Shown here one piece after another: positions 1 through 8,432 of a stretch of 64,000 nt of DNA. Position numbers and translations under genes: made by a program. The notes below the pieces were generated by a model. That model did not search any database. It had not been told where the DNA came from and saw only the letters and a list, made by a program, of their open reading frames with translations. Origin of the DNA: Pantoea agglomerans NBRC 102470 (GTDB lineage: Bacteria > Pseudomonadota > Gammaproteobacteria > Enterobacterales > Enterobacteriaceae); contig NZ_BCZA01000006.1 in NCBI RefSeq assembly GCF_001598475.1, forward strand, positions 248,001 to 312,000, given 5' to 3'. The first letter of the stretch is position 1. Each line of letters opens with the position of its first letter.

Positions 1-420
1 ATGCAGACCTGGCTCGGTTTCCCGTTTGTGTTTGCGATGACTACCGGCGTCCTGCAGGCGATCCCTGACGATCTCTATGAGGCGGCGATCATGGACGGTG
101 CCAGCGCCTGGACGCGGCTGAAAACCATCACGCTGCCGCTGGTGCTCTACGCCATTGCGCCGATCATCATCACGCAATACACCTTCAACTTTAATAATTT
201 CAACATCATCTATCTGTTTAACAACGGCGGTCCGGCGGTGGCGGGGTCGAATGCCGGAGGAACCGATATTCTGGTGTCGTGGATCTACAAGCTCACCATG
301 TCGTCGTCGCAATATGCTATCGCCGCCACTATCACCATTTTGCTGTCGATTTTCGTGGTAGGTCTGGCGCTGTGGCAGTTCCGTGCGACCCGGTCGTTTA
401 AACAAGATGAGATGGCGTAA
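1..420 (+). CDS. ABC sugar permease, MalF type (C-terminal part)
   Basis: Inner-membrane subunit of a sugar ABC importer, probably for galacto-oligosaccharides released from galactan. Only the last 139 residues lie in the window; the family is normally about 290-430 residues, so the ATG at base 1 is an internal Met and the gene starts upstream. The cytoplasmic EAA loop that docks the ATPase is clear (EAAIMDGASAWTRLKTITLP, about residues 27-46), followed by two hydrophobic segments. The next permease gene starts 10 bp after the stop, and the galactanase and beta-galactosidase genes follow, which gives the likely substrate. The family is certain; the substrate is inferred from neighbours. The corresponding genes are ganP in Bacillus and ganF/ganG in Dickeya. 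Confidence 0.9.
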   Translation: MQTWLGFPFVFAMTTGVLQAIPDDLYEAAIMDGASAWTRLKTITLPLVLYAIAPIIITQYTFNFNNFNIIYLFNNGGPAVAGSNAGGTDILVSWIYKLTMSSSQYAIAATITILLSIFVVGLALWQFRATRSFKQDEMA

Positions 421-430
421 GGAAGCAGTT

Positions 431-1282
431 ATGGCGAAGTCCGGCAGTATTAAACGCGAAAGGTGGATACGCCTGTCGCTGACCTGGCTGGTGGTGCTGG
501 CCGTCTCGGCCATCATTATCTATCCGCTGGTCTGGACAGTAGGAGCATCACTGAATGCAGGTAACAGCCTGCTCAGCAGTTCGATCATTCCGGAGAATGC
601 GTCGCTGCAGCACTACCGCGACCTGTTCAATGGCACGGTGCCTTACCTGACGTGGTACTGGAATTCGATGAAAATCAGTTTCCTGACCATGGTGCTGACG
701 TTGATCAGCGTCAGCTGTACCGCCTACGCTTTTTCCCGTTTTCGGTTCAAGGGGCGGCAGAACGGACTAATGCTGTTTCTGTTGTTACAGATGATCCCGC
801 AGTTTTCGGCGCTGATCGCGATTTTCGTGCTGTCGCAGCTGCTGGGGTTGATCAACAGCCATCTGGCGCTGGTGCTGATCTACGTTGGCGGGATGATCCC
901 GATGAACACCTGGCTGATGAAGGGTTATCTCGACTCGATTCCCAAAGATCTGGATGAGTCAGCGCGCATGGACGGTGCAGGCAACTTCCGCATCTTTGTT
1001 GAGATCATCATGCCGCTGTCGAAGCCGATCCTGGCGGTAGTGGCGCTGTTCTCCTTCACCGGCCCGCTGGGTGATTTCATCCTCTCCAGCACCATTCTGC
1101 GAACGCCAGAGCAGTTCACGCTGCCGATTGGCCTCTATAACCTGGTGTCGCAAAAAATGGGCGCCAGTTACACCACCTATGCCGCCGGTGCTGTGCTGAT
1201 CGCCGTGCCGGTGGCGGTGTTCTATCTGGCCCTGCAGAAATACTTCGTTTCTGGCCTGGCCTCAGGCAGTACTAAAGGATAA
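431..1282 (+). CDS. ABC sugar permease, MalG type
   Basis: Second inner-membrane permease of the sugar importer, 283 aa. I start it at the ATG at 431, preceded by AAGGA at a good distance, rather than at earlier in-frame codons that would overlap the upstream permease. It shows about six transmembrane segments and a MalG-type EAA loop (ESARMDGAGNFRIFVEIIMP, about residues 178-197). It ends 3 bp before the galactanase start, so the genes are surely cotranscribed. No ATPase gene is visible here; it may lie upstream or be shared (MsmK/MalK type). Galacto-oligosaccharide uptake is inferred from context. Confidence 0.9.
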   Translation: MAKSGSIKRERWIRLSLTWLVVLAVSAIIIYPLVWTVGASLNAGNSLLSSSIIPENASLQHYRDLFNGTVPYLTWYWNSMKISFLTMVLTLISVSCTAYAFSRFRFKGRQNGLMLFLLLQMIPQFSALIAIFVLSQLLGLINSHLALVLIYVGGMIPMNTWLMKGYLDSIPKDLDESARMDGAGNFRIFVEIIMPLSKPILAVVALFSFTGPLGDFILSSTILRTPEQFTLPIGLYNLVSQKMGASYTTYAAGAVLIAVPVAVFYLALQKYFVSGLASGSTKG

Positions 1283-1285
1283 ATC

Positions 1286-2479
1286 ATGACGCCAAAAACA
1301 TTGATTCTCGCCCTGGCACTGGCCTGGGCGACACCGCTGCTCGCCGCCGATCAGCCTGTCATCGGCTCTGCCGGGCCGTGGCCAGCCGATTTTATCAAAG
1401 GTGCGGATATCTCATCGCTGGCTGAACTGGAGAAGCAGGGTGCGAAATTCTACAACGCAGATAACCAGCAGCAGGATGCCATCGCCATCCTGAAAGCCAG
1501 CGGCATCAATACCATACGGCTGCGGCTGTGGGTGGATCCCCGCGACGGCAGCGGTCAGACCTACGGTGGTGGCGGCAACGATCTGACGACCACGCTGGCG
1601 CTGGCGAAGCGCGTTAAAGCGGCGGGCCTGAAGCTACTGCTGGATATCCACTACAGCGACTTCTGGACAGACCCAGGCAAGCAGTTCAAGCCCAAAGCCT
1701 GGCAGTCGCTGCCTTTTCCGCAGCTGGAAACCCAGATTCATGACTACACCCGCGACACCATCGCTCGTTTCAAAGCGGACGGTGTGATGCCGGATATCGT
1801 GCAGATTGGCAATGAACTTAACGGTGGCATGCTCTGGCCGGAAGGCAAAAGCTGGGGCCAGAACGGCGGTGAGTTTGATCGGCTGGCCGGTCTGCTGAAA
1901 GCCGGGATCAGCGGGGTGCGTGAGAACCTCAGCGACCCGCATCAGGTGAAGATCATGCTGCACCTGGCTGAGGGCACAAAGAACGACATGTTCCGCTGGT
2001 GGTTCGACGAGATCGTTAAGCGTGATGTGCCATTCGATGTGATTGGCCTGTCGATGTACACCTACTGGAACGGCCCCATCAGCGCCCTGAAAGCCAACAT
2101 GGATGATATCTCCCGGCGCTATGACAAAGACGTGATGGTGGTAGAAGCGGCCTACGGCTACACGCTGGAAAACTGCGATAGCACGGAGAACAGTTTCCAG
2201 GCCAAAGAGGAGCAGGCGGGCGGCTATCCCGGCAGTGTAGCGGGCCAGGCGGCTTATCTGCATGACCTGATTAAAGCGGTGCTGGCGGTGCCGGACCATC
2301 GCGGCAAGGGTGTCGTCTACTGGGAACCGGCGTGGATCCCTGCGCCCGGCAATACCTGGGCGACACCCGCCGGCATGAAATATATCCACGACGAATGGAA
2401 ACAGGGTAACGCCCGCGAAAACCAGGCGCTGTTTGACTGTCACGGCAAGGCGCTGCCTTCGCTGCAGGTTTTTCATTAA
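1286..2479 (+). CDS. ganB: Endo-beta-1,4-galactanase, GH53 (arabinogalactanase)
   Basis: Cleaves internal beta-1,4-galactosyl bonds of pectic galactan to short galacto-oligosaccharides. It is 397 aa, the usual GH53 length. A typical signal peptide (about residues 1-21, cut after LLA-A) places it in the periplasm or outside. Catalytic residues are visible: acid/base E177 in QIGNELNGG and nucleophile E287 in MVVEAAYGY. Other GH53 hallmarks are RLRLWVDP (78-85) and LDIHYSDFW (119-127). It sits between permease and beta-galactosidase genes with tight spacing. Names differ: ganB follows Bacillus; in Dickeya the endo-galactanase is called GanA. Confidence 0.93.
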   Translation: MTPKTLILALALAWATPLLAADQPVIGSAGPWPADFIKGADISSLAELEKQGAKFYNADNQQQDAIAILKASGINTIRLRLWVDPRDGSGQTYGGGGNDLTTTLALAKRVKAAGLKLLLDIHYSDFWTDPGKQFKPKAWQSLPFPQLETQIHDYTRDTIARFKADGVMPDIVQIGNELNGGMLWPEGKSWGQNGGEFDRLAGLLKAGISGVRENLSDPHQVKIMLHLAEGTKNDMFRWWFDEIVKRDVPFDVIGLSMYTYWNGPISALKANMDDISRRYDKDVMVVEAAYGYTLENCDSTENSFQAKEEQAGGYPGSVAGQAAYLHDLIKAVLAVPDHRGKGVVYWEPAWIPAPGNTWATPAGMKYIHDEWKQGNARENQALFDCHGKALPSLQVFH

Positions 2480-2520
2480 CCATTAGCGCAAATGCTGATG
2501 TCTACCTCTGAGGAACAGGT

Positions 2521-4596
2521 ATGAATAAATTTCCCCCGCTCAGCGCCCGGGTTAACCGGCTGCTGCATGGTGCTGACTACAATCCGGAACAGTGGGCGCA
2601 CCAGCCGGGCATTATTGATGAAGACGTCATGATGATGAAGCAGGCGAACTGTAACGTTATGTCGGTGGGTATTTTCAGCTGGGCGAAGCTGGAGCCGGAA
2701 GAGGGGCGCTATGAATTTGGCTGGCTGGATGAGGTAATTGATACGCTCTGGCTGCAGGGGATTTCTGTGTTTCTTGCTACCCCAAGTGGGGCCAGACCAG
2801 CCTGGATGTCGCAGGCGTATCCAGAGGTATTGCGTGTGGGGCGCGATCGCGTGCCGGCTCTGCATGGTGGTCGTCATAACCACTGCATGACCTCGCCGGT
2901 GTATCGCCAGAAAGTGCAGGCGATGAACAGCCGGCTGGCGGCGCGCTATGCGCATCATCCGGCGGTGCTCGGCTGGCATATTTCCAATGAGTATGGCGGA
3001 GAATGTCATTGCGATCGCTGTCAGCAGGCGTTTCGCGGCTGGTTGCAGCGCCGTTATGAGACGCTGGAGAACCTGAATCTCGCCTGGTGGAGTGATTTCT
3101 GGAGTCATACCTACAGCGACTGGTCACAGATTGTGTCGCCAGCGCCACAGGGTGAGATGTCGATTCATGGTCTGAATCTGGACTGGCGGCGGTTTATGAC
3201 CGATCAGGTTACTGACTTCTGTAGTGAGGAGATTAAACCGCTGAAGCAGGCCAATCCCGATCTGCCTGCGACCACCAATTTTATGGAATATTTCTACGAC
3301 TACGATTACTGGAAGCTGGCACCGGCGCTCGATTTTATCTCCTGGGATAGCTACCCGATGTGGCATAACGAGAAGGATGAGACCACGCTCGCCTGTTATA
3401 CCGCGATGTACCACGATTTGATGCGCACCCTGAAGCAGGGCAAGCCTTTCGTGTTGATGGAGTCGACGCCGAGCGCCACCAACTGGCAGCCGACCAGCAA
3501 GCTGAAGAAGCCGGGGATGCATATTCTGTCGTCACTGCAGGCGGTGGCCCATGGTGCGGACGCGGTGCAATATTTTCAGTGGCGCAAGAGCCGGGGTTCG
3601 GTCGAGAAGTTTCATGGCGCAGTAGTCGATCATGTGGGTCATCTTGATACGCGCACCGGTCGTGAAGTGAGTGAGCTGGGCCGGATGCTGGCCGCGATGA
3701 CGCCGGTGATGGGCAGCCGGGTTGAGGCGCGGGTGGCGATTATTTTCGACTGGGAGAGTCGCTGGGCGATGGATAATGCGCAGGGGCCGCGCAATCTCGG
3801 ACTGCATTATGAGCGCACAGTGAACGAGCACTATCGTGCTTTCTGGGAGCAGGGCGTGGCGGTGGATGTGATTAACGGCGACTGCGATCTCAGTGGTTAC
3901 GATCTGGTGATTGCGCCGATGCTGTATATGGTGCGGGATGGTTTTGCGGCGCGGGTGGAGCAGCATCTTGAGCGGGGCGGGCATTTCGTTGCCAGCTACT
4001 GGAGCGGCATCGTGAATGAGAGCGATCTGTGTTATCCCGGTGGCTTCCCGGGGCCGTTGCGGCCGTTGCTTGGCATCTGGTCAGAAGAGATCGATAGTCT
4101 GACTGATGAGGAGTTTAATGGTGTACGCGGGGTGCGCGGCAATGAGCTGGGTCTGAGCGGGCCTTATCAGGCGCGAGAGCTTTGCGAGCATATTCATCTG
4201 GAAGGGGCAACGGCGCTGGCCAGCTATGAGAGCGATTTTTATGCCGGTACCCCGGCGGTGACGGTGAATCGCGTGGGTCAGGGCAAAGCCTGGTATATCG
4301 CATCGCGTAATGATCTGTCTTTCCAGCGGGATTTTTATGGTGCGTTGATTAAGCAGCTGGCGTTGCCGCGCGCGCTGGCGATTGATCTGCCACCGGGTGT
4401 GGTCGTTCAGCGGCGCACTGATGGCGAACAGGCGTTTCTTTTTGTGCAGAATTTTACCGGTCAGGTGCAGCAGCTGTCGTTGCCTGCTGGGCTCAGCGAT
4501 TTGATCGATGGCTCGGTTGTGGGGGGATCGCTGGTGCTGGCGCCGTGGGGATGTCGCGTTCTGAGTGTGCCGCTAACTGAAGGCACAAGCCTTTAA
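2521..4596 (+). CDS. ganA: Beta-galactosidase, GH42
   Basis: Hydrolyses galacto-oligosaccharides to galactose in the cytoplasm; 691 aa, no signal peptide. The N-terminal TIM barrel carries acid/base E157 (WHISNEYGGECHC) and nucleophile E314 (VLMESTPS). Cysteines C122, C162, C164 and C167 match the zinc-binding cluster known in GH42 enzymes such as the Thermus enzyme. The trimerisation domain (about 390-610) and a small C-terminal beta domain follow. A purine-rich stretch ending AGGAACAGGT precedes the ATG, and the gap to the galactanase is 41 bp, so it ends the operon seen here. The name follows Bacillus usage; Dickeya calls this type GanB. Confidence 0.95.
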   Translation: MNKFPPLSARVNRLLHGADYNPEQWAHQPGIIDEDVMMMKQANCNVMSVGIFSWAKLEPEEGRYEFGWLDEVIDTLWLQGISVFLATPSGARPAWMSQAYPEVLRVGRDRVPALHGGRHNHCMTSPVYRQKVQAMNSRLAARYAHHPAVLGWHISNEYGGECHCDRCQQAFRGWLQRRYETLENLNLAWWSDFWSHTYSDWSQIVSPAPQGEMSIHGLNLDWRRFMTDQVTDFCSEEIKPLKQANPDLPATTNFMEYFYDYDYWKLAPALDFISWDSYPMWHNEKDETTLACYTAMYHDLMRTLKQGKPFVLMESTPSATNWQPTSKLKKPGMHILSSLQAVAHGADAVQYFQWRKSRGSVEKFHGAVVDHVGHLDTRTGREVSELGRMLAAMTPVMGSRVEARVAIIFDWESRWAMDNAQGPRNLGLHYERTVNEHYRAFWEQGVAVDVINGDCDLSGYDLVIAPMLYMVRDGFAARVEQHLERGGHFVASYWSGIVNESDLCYPGGFPGPLRPLLGIWSEEIDSLTDEEFNGVRGVRGNELGLSGPYQARELCEHIHLEGATALASYESDFYAGTPAVTVNRVGQGKAWYIASRNDLSFQRDFYGALIKQLALPRALAIDLPPGVVVQRRTDGEQAFLFVQNFTGQVQQLSLPAGLSDLIDGSVVGGSLVLAPWGCRVLSVPLTEGTSL

Positions 4597-4644
4597 AGTT
4601 AGTTTAATGCCGTTTGCTGGCATGGAGCAGGTCAGGTGGACGTT

Positions 4645-4780
4645 GCTGGTAGCCTGAGCACTGGCTCAGGGGGCATATGCCTTCCGCAAAGACGCAAAAG
4701 ATGGCATCCCTGCCAGCTCAACACGGGCCATCCCTGGCCCGTGATGCTTTGCTCCAGGCATATGCCCCCATCGCTTTGAG
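4645..4780 (+). repeat. Hairpin-rich intergenic repeat, copy A
   Basis: Element bounded by a perfect 14-bp inverted repeat (GGGGGCATATGCCT at 4669-4682, its complement at 4756-4769). Inside are two smaller hairpins with the loop TCCC: TGGCA/TGCCA (4702-4715) and CACGGGCCA/TGGCCCGTG (4722-4743). The core CTTCCGCAAAGACGCAAAAG is shared with copy B about 190 bp downstream. The sequence is noncoding and looks like a mobile or REP-type palindromic unit of Pantoea-like genomes. Confidence 0.75.
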
Positions 4781-4844
4781 TCTGGACGTTGTCTGTGGCA
4801 GGGGCGGGAACCGTTGATATTGAGCAGGTTTGGTTAGGTTTGTT

Positions 4845-5062
4845 GCCAGTCTGAGCAGAGGCTCAGGGGGCCAGTACCTTCCGCAAAGACGCAAAAGACG
4901 GCATCCCTGCCGGCTCAGCACGGGCAATTACGCACCTCATCCCTGAGGTGCGCCCGTTCCCGGGCCAACGCGTTGCGTTGTTCAAAAACGCTCCCAGCGT
5001 TTTTGTCCATGGCCCGTGCTGCTTTGCTACAGGCTTATGCCCCATCGCTTTGCGCATGGGAG
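4845..5062 (+). repeat. Hairpin-rich intergenic repeat, copy B (expanded)
   Basis: Longer relative of copy A. It keeps the CTTCCGCAAAGACGCAAAAG core (from 4878), a CGGCA-TCCC-TGCCG hairpin (4899-4912) and the outer GCACGGGC/GCCCGTGC pair. Extra hairpins have been placed inside the apical loop: CGCACCTCA-TCCC-TGAGGTGCG (4931-4952) and AAAAACGCT-CCC-AGCGTTTTT (4984-5004). An open frame across this block (4948-5196) has no ribosome site and runs through hairpins, so I do not call it a gene. Confidence 0.7.
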
Positions 5063-5198
5063 TTGTCTGTTGGAAGTTTTGGACCGGCTTTAATTGCGGA
5101 CTTTGTGGCGGAGGAATAGGGTTTGAGGGCAGGAAGAGTGTATTTTCTGTGAGTGCCCTGAAGCTATTCCCCCTCGTTTTCGTTTATCAGTCGTGAGT

Positions 5199-5223
5199 GG
5201 CGGGCAGCAGCCCGCCTTTTTAT
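5199..5223 (+). terminator. Intrinsic terminator just upstream of the EIIB gene
   Basis: A 7-bp stem GGCGGGC/GCCCGCC with loop AGCA, followed by TTTTTATTAT. It lies only 19 bp before the EIIB start codon, so it either ends readthrough from upstream or acts as a leader attenuator. No recognisable BglG-type antiterminator site was seen. Confidence 0.75.
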
Positions 5224-5241
5224 TATCTGGAGGAGAACAAC

Positions 5242-5565
5242 ATGGTGAGTCTGAAATCGTTTAAGCAATATTTCAGTCGGCAGCCGCTGACGGCGGAAGA
5301 GGTTGAGATAGACAGTGCGCTGCTGGAGCGTCTTGTAGAGTGCTTCGGCGGGCGTGAAAACATTCAGCAGGTGGACGCCTGTTTAACCCGGCTGCGGGTG
5401 AAAGTGACATCGCTGAGGGCGGTTGATACGGCAGGATTACAGAAGGCGGGGGCGATTGGCGTGGTGATTCTGGGGCAGGAAGTTCATGCCATCTTTGGTA
5501 CGCAATCCGACCAGCTGCGTCAGTTGCTGGAAGCCCGATTCTTCAAGCCGCTTCAGCCGGAGTAA
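5242..5565 (+). CDS. Stand-alone PTS EIIB domain, glucose family
   Basis: A 107-aa protein made of one phosphotransferase EIIB domain, like the C-terminus of PtsG. The phospho-accepting cysteine is C47 in VDACLTRLRV, and the GVVILGQEVHAIFGTQSD stretch (73-90) is typical. The ATG at 5242 has a strong GGAGGA site. There is no EIIC or EIIA gene nearby, so it must work with a transporter encoded elsewhere or as a phospho-dependent regulator; that part is inference. It lies between galactan genes and the LamB-type porin, which suggests a link to that pathway. Confidence 0.85.
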   Translation: MVSLKSFKQYFSRQPLTAEEVEIDSALLERLVECFGGRENIQQVDACLTRLRVKVTSLRAVDTAGLQKAGAIGVVILGQEVHAIFGTQSDQLRQLLEARFFKPLQPE

Positions 5566-5597
5566 AAAAAATGGATAACCGTCGCCGGTTATCCAAA
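5566..5597 (-). terminator. Terminator of the porin gene
   Basis: Inverted repeat GGATAACCG/CGGTTATCC (5573-5594). Read on the minus strand it is followed by a run of seven or more T, so it ends transcription of the LamB-type gene; it may also serve the convergent EIIB gene. Confidence 0.75.
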
Positions 5598-5648
5598 TAA
5601 GCCCCTGCATAAGAGCTTAACAATGATCACAATGAGGAGACTGCTTGG

Positions 5649-6911
5649 TTACCACCAGGCTTCGACCTGTACGCCGAAGTTCCAGGTGTTGTTACTGGTG
5701 TTGTCCTGGAAACTGTGTCCGTCTTCTGAGTCATTCAGGTAAGAGGCAAACAGACGCAGTTCCGGGCGTGACATAAATTCGGGACCGGCTGCGAGACCCA
5801 GCGCCAGCGTATATTTCTGACCCGCCTGTTTGTAGTCGCTGCCCACTTTGTTCTCATCTTTCTGCCAGAAACTACCCACTTCGCCGATGCCGCGGACATA
5901 CTGCGTGAACTGATACTGACCACGACCCACCAGCGACAGCAGGGTGCTTTTGCTGGTCTGCGCGGTGACATCATCCGCTGAACCCCAGGTAAAGACCTGA
6001 TTCAGGGAGAACTTGTCGGTGATCGGCAGCAGGCCGGTATTGATTACGCGGTATCCGGTGGCATCGCGGGTATCGTTCCACATGTCATACCAGCCACCGC
6101 CCTGTGAAATCATATTTTGTGCCAGGCCTTTGTTAGCGTACTGGAACACCAGTTTCTGATAGCCGCCCCACATATCCTGACTGATTTCACTGGTGAGCAT
6201 AACGCCGTTTTCCGCATCATACAGGCCACCATACTCTTCCTGCTTTTTGGTGGTGTTCGGCATGGCGTAATCAATACCAAACTCGGTCCAGGCGCCGCTC
6301 CACGGTTTCCAGCCAGCATACCTAAGATCAAGGTAGTTAATGTTGACGTCGTTATCGCCATCGACCCGGTAATCGACGTCATTGGCATCGCCACGGATCC
6401 AGGCAAAGGAGATCGCGCCCGGGCCCAGAGTGTAATTTTCGATACCCGCACCGGAGCCGGAGATATTCCAGTATTTGGTATCAATGATGTGCAAATCGTG
6501 ACGCTGGTAGTAACGTTTACCGCCCCAGATCACCGCATTCTTGTCACCCGGCACCAGCCCTTTGATCTGCAGATTAAGCTGACGCAAACCAAACTGCGCA
6601 TCGTCACCGAAGGTGGTTTCGTTATCGTTAGAACCGTCGGAGAACATGCTGACCATGGTGTCGACGTAAAAACTGACGTCATCCTTTTTGTAGACTTCGC
6701 TGCCCAGCTCAACCTCGCCGTAGGTGTCGGCTTCATTGCCGAGACGGCCAATCTTGTTCTTTTGATACTCTTCAATACCGCCATCCTGCGATACGCCAAC
6801 GCCACCACGCAGATAGCCATGGAAATCAATGTTGTCGATAGCAGCATAGAGCGTCGGGGAGGTCAGGGCCGCAGCGAGCGCCACAGCAGCAGTACGTAAC
6901 CTTGTTTCCAT
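5649..6911 (-). CDS. ganL: LamB-type maltoporin family outer-membrane porin
   Basis: Outer-membrane sugar channel, 420 aa. Signal peptide about residues 1-23 (cut after LYA), then IDFHGYLRGGVGVS, the usual LamB N-terminus, alternating beta strands and the C-terminal EAWW end typical of LamB. GAGGATAAC precedes the ATG. It is divergent from the LacI-like regulator and next to the galactan genes, so it probably admits galacto-oligosaccharides (GanL in Dickeya). The porin family is clear; the symbol is by context only. Confidence 0.88.
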   Translation of the reverse strand: METRLRTAAVALAAALTSPTLYAAIDNIDFHGYLRGGVGVSQDGGIEEYQKNKIGRLGNEADTYGEVELGSEVYKKDDVSFYVDTMVSMFSDGSNDNETTFGDDAQFGLRQLNLQIKGLVPGDKNAVIWGGKRYYQRHDLHIIDTKYWNISGSGAGIENYTLGPGAISFAWIRGDANDVDYRVDGDNDVNINYLDLRYAGWKPWSGAWTEFGIDYAMPNTTKKQEEYGGLYDAENGVMLTSEISQDMWGGYQKLVFQYANKGLAQNMISQGGGWYDMWNDTRDATGYRVINTGLLPITDKFSLNQVFTWGSADDVTAQTSKSTLLSLVGRGQYQFTQYVRGIGEVGSFWQKDENKVGSDYKQAGQKYTLALGLAAGPEFMSRPELRLFASYLNDSEDGHSFQDNTSNNTWNFGVQVEAWW

Positions 6912-6965
6912 GTTATCCTCAATTTTATTTGTAATACGTTCACATAACAGCGGCAGTTAACGCTT

Positions 6966-6985
6966 TTTGTCAGATGAGTGACAAA
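6966..6985. promoter_or_regulatory. Candidate operator between porin and LacI-type genes
   Basis: A 20-bp inverted repeat TTTGTCA-N6-TGACAAA in the 265-bp divergent intergenic region. The length equals the symmetric lac operator, and the TTGT half-site start is shared. Binding by the adjacent LacI-like repressor is inferred. Confidence 0.5.
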
Positions 6986-7176
6986 CAAAATCGCGATAAT
7001 GTGTGATGCAGTGCAAATAAAGTGGCGGTATTTGTAACGATTAGTGAATCAGATCACCAAATCTCGTGATGTGAAGGTATGACTTTTACTTTTTATTTGC
7101 GCAATGTGACTGCGGTAACCTGGCTTATTCGGCTGCTGTGATACCATTCCGCCATCGGTAATCAGGGATGCGAATT

Positions 7177-8247
7177 ATGAAATCAAAAAATGCCACCTTA
7201 GAGGATGTCGCCCGCCATGCTGGCGTCTCTTATCAGACGGTTTCGCGGGTTTTGAATAAGTCGGCAAACGTCTCAGAATCAACGCGGCGCAAGGTGGAAC
7301 ACTCTATTGAGACCCTGCGCTACGTGCCAAACAGACTGGCGCAACAGCTGGTGGGTAAGCAGAGCACAACGCTGGGTCTGGTGACCACATCGCTGGCGTT
7401 GCATGCTCCCTCGCAGGTGGCCGCTGCGGTTAAACGATATGCCAATGCCGCTGACTATCAGGTGCTGATCGCCATGATTGATGAGAACGTCAATCAAAGT
7501 CTGCAAAATTGTATCAATGAGCTGAAGTCGCAGCGCGTGGATAAGGTGATTATCAACGTTCCGCTGGAGAGCAGTGATGCGGAGCGGATCGTGCAGGAGA
7601 ACGACGATATCCTGTGCCTGTTTCTTGATGTTGATCCGTACAGCGCGGTGTTTAACGTTTCGTTTAACCCGGCTGACGGCACCCGTGCCAGTGTCAAATA
7701 TCTCTATGAGCAGGGGCATCGGGAATTTGCTCTGCTGGCCGGGCCAGAGGAGTCGGTTTCTGCCAATCTGCGGTTAAAGAGCTGGCTGGATACGCTGGAG
7801 AGCTATCGTCTGAAGCCGGTCAGCGTCAGCCACGGTAACTGGGATGCGCAAAGTGGTTACAACGGCGTGCTGCAACTGCTGCGTGAAGCGCCGGAGTTCA
7901 GCGCGCTGCTGGTGGGAAATGATCAGATGGCGCTGGGTGTGCTGAGCGCGCTGCATCAGCGCGGGGTAGCGGTGCCGGGGCAGATTTCGGTGATTGGCTA
8001 CGATGACACCTATGAAAGTGCCTTCTTCCATCCGGCGCTGACCACGGTGTCACTCGATCTTGATTTACAGGGCAAAGAGGCGGTCGCGCGTCTGTTGTTA
8101 GCCAGTGAGCAGGATGAGCAGCGTTCCTCTTCTATCCTTCCGGCAAAATTGGTGGTACGCAGCTCGACGGGTATCGCCGGTCAGCAGCAGCGGGATCTGA
8201 AGCAGATTGCTGAGCAGCTGCGGCTGCTCGCCAGTCGTCTTGAGTAG
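7177..8247 (+). CDS. LacI-family transcriptional repressor (galactan locus)
   Basis: Sugar-responsive repressor, 356 aa from the ATG at 7177. That start gives the usual LacI N-terminus and better AGGG spacing than the ATG nine bases earlier. The helix-turn-helix is residues 7-27, with recognition helix YQTVSR identical to Escherichia coli LacI. The ligand domain has the LacI-like stretches SLALHAPSQ, LLAGP.ESVSA and VIGYDDT. The C-terminus (LKQIAEQLRLLASRLE) is a leucine heptad like the LacI tetramerisation helix, which most family members lack. It probably controls the flanking porin and galactan genes; the effector is unknown. Confidence 0.9.
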   Translation: MKSKNATLEDVARHAGVSYQTVSRVLNKSANVSESTRRKVEHSIETLRYVPNRLAQQLVGKQSTTLGLVTTSLALHAPSQVAAAVKRYANAADYQVLIAMIDENVNQSLQNCINELKSQRVDKVIINVPLESSDAERIVQENDDILCLFLDVDPYSAVFNVSFNPADGTRASVKYLYEQGHREFALLAGPEESVSANLRLKSWLDTLESYRLKPVSVSHGNWDAQSGYNGVLQLLREAPEFSALLVGNDQMALGVLSALHQRGVAVPGQISVIGYDDTYESAFFHPALTTVSLDLDLQGKEAVARLLLASEQDEQRSSSILPAKLVVRSSTGIAGQQQRDLKQIAEQLRLLASRLE

Positions 8248-8432
8248 CAGAACACCGTAAGCAGATAAAAAAAGCATAAGAACGCGCCGCTGCTATGCTC
8301 AGATCAGGATAACGATTCTGCACGTCGGAAAAATTATCCGATCACTAAATCGGTCAGTGAACGGGCATTCTGCTTCGCGGTAATGCAGCCGACACGTTCA
8401 GCCCGGTTTCTCTACTCTCAGGGAGTGACATT

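Noticed and set aside
1634-2476. 280-aa open frame opposite the galactanase
   Set aside because: It is antisense to a gene with clear catalytic residues; a shadow of G+C-rich codon use.
4948-5196. 82-aa open frame in the hairpin block
   Set aside because: It runs through perfect hairpins of the repeat, lacks a ribosome site and resembles no protein.
6912-7170. CRP sites in the porin/LacI intergenic region
   Set aside because: Several TGTGA half-sites occur (for example near 7002 and 7107), but none has an acceptable TCACA partner at six bases.
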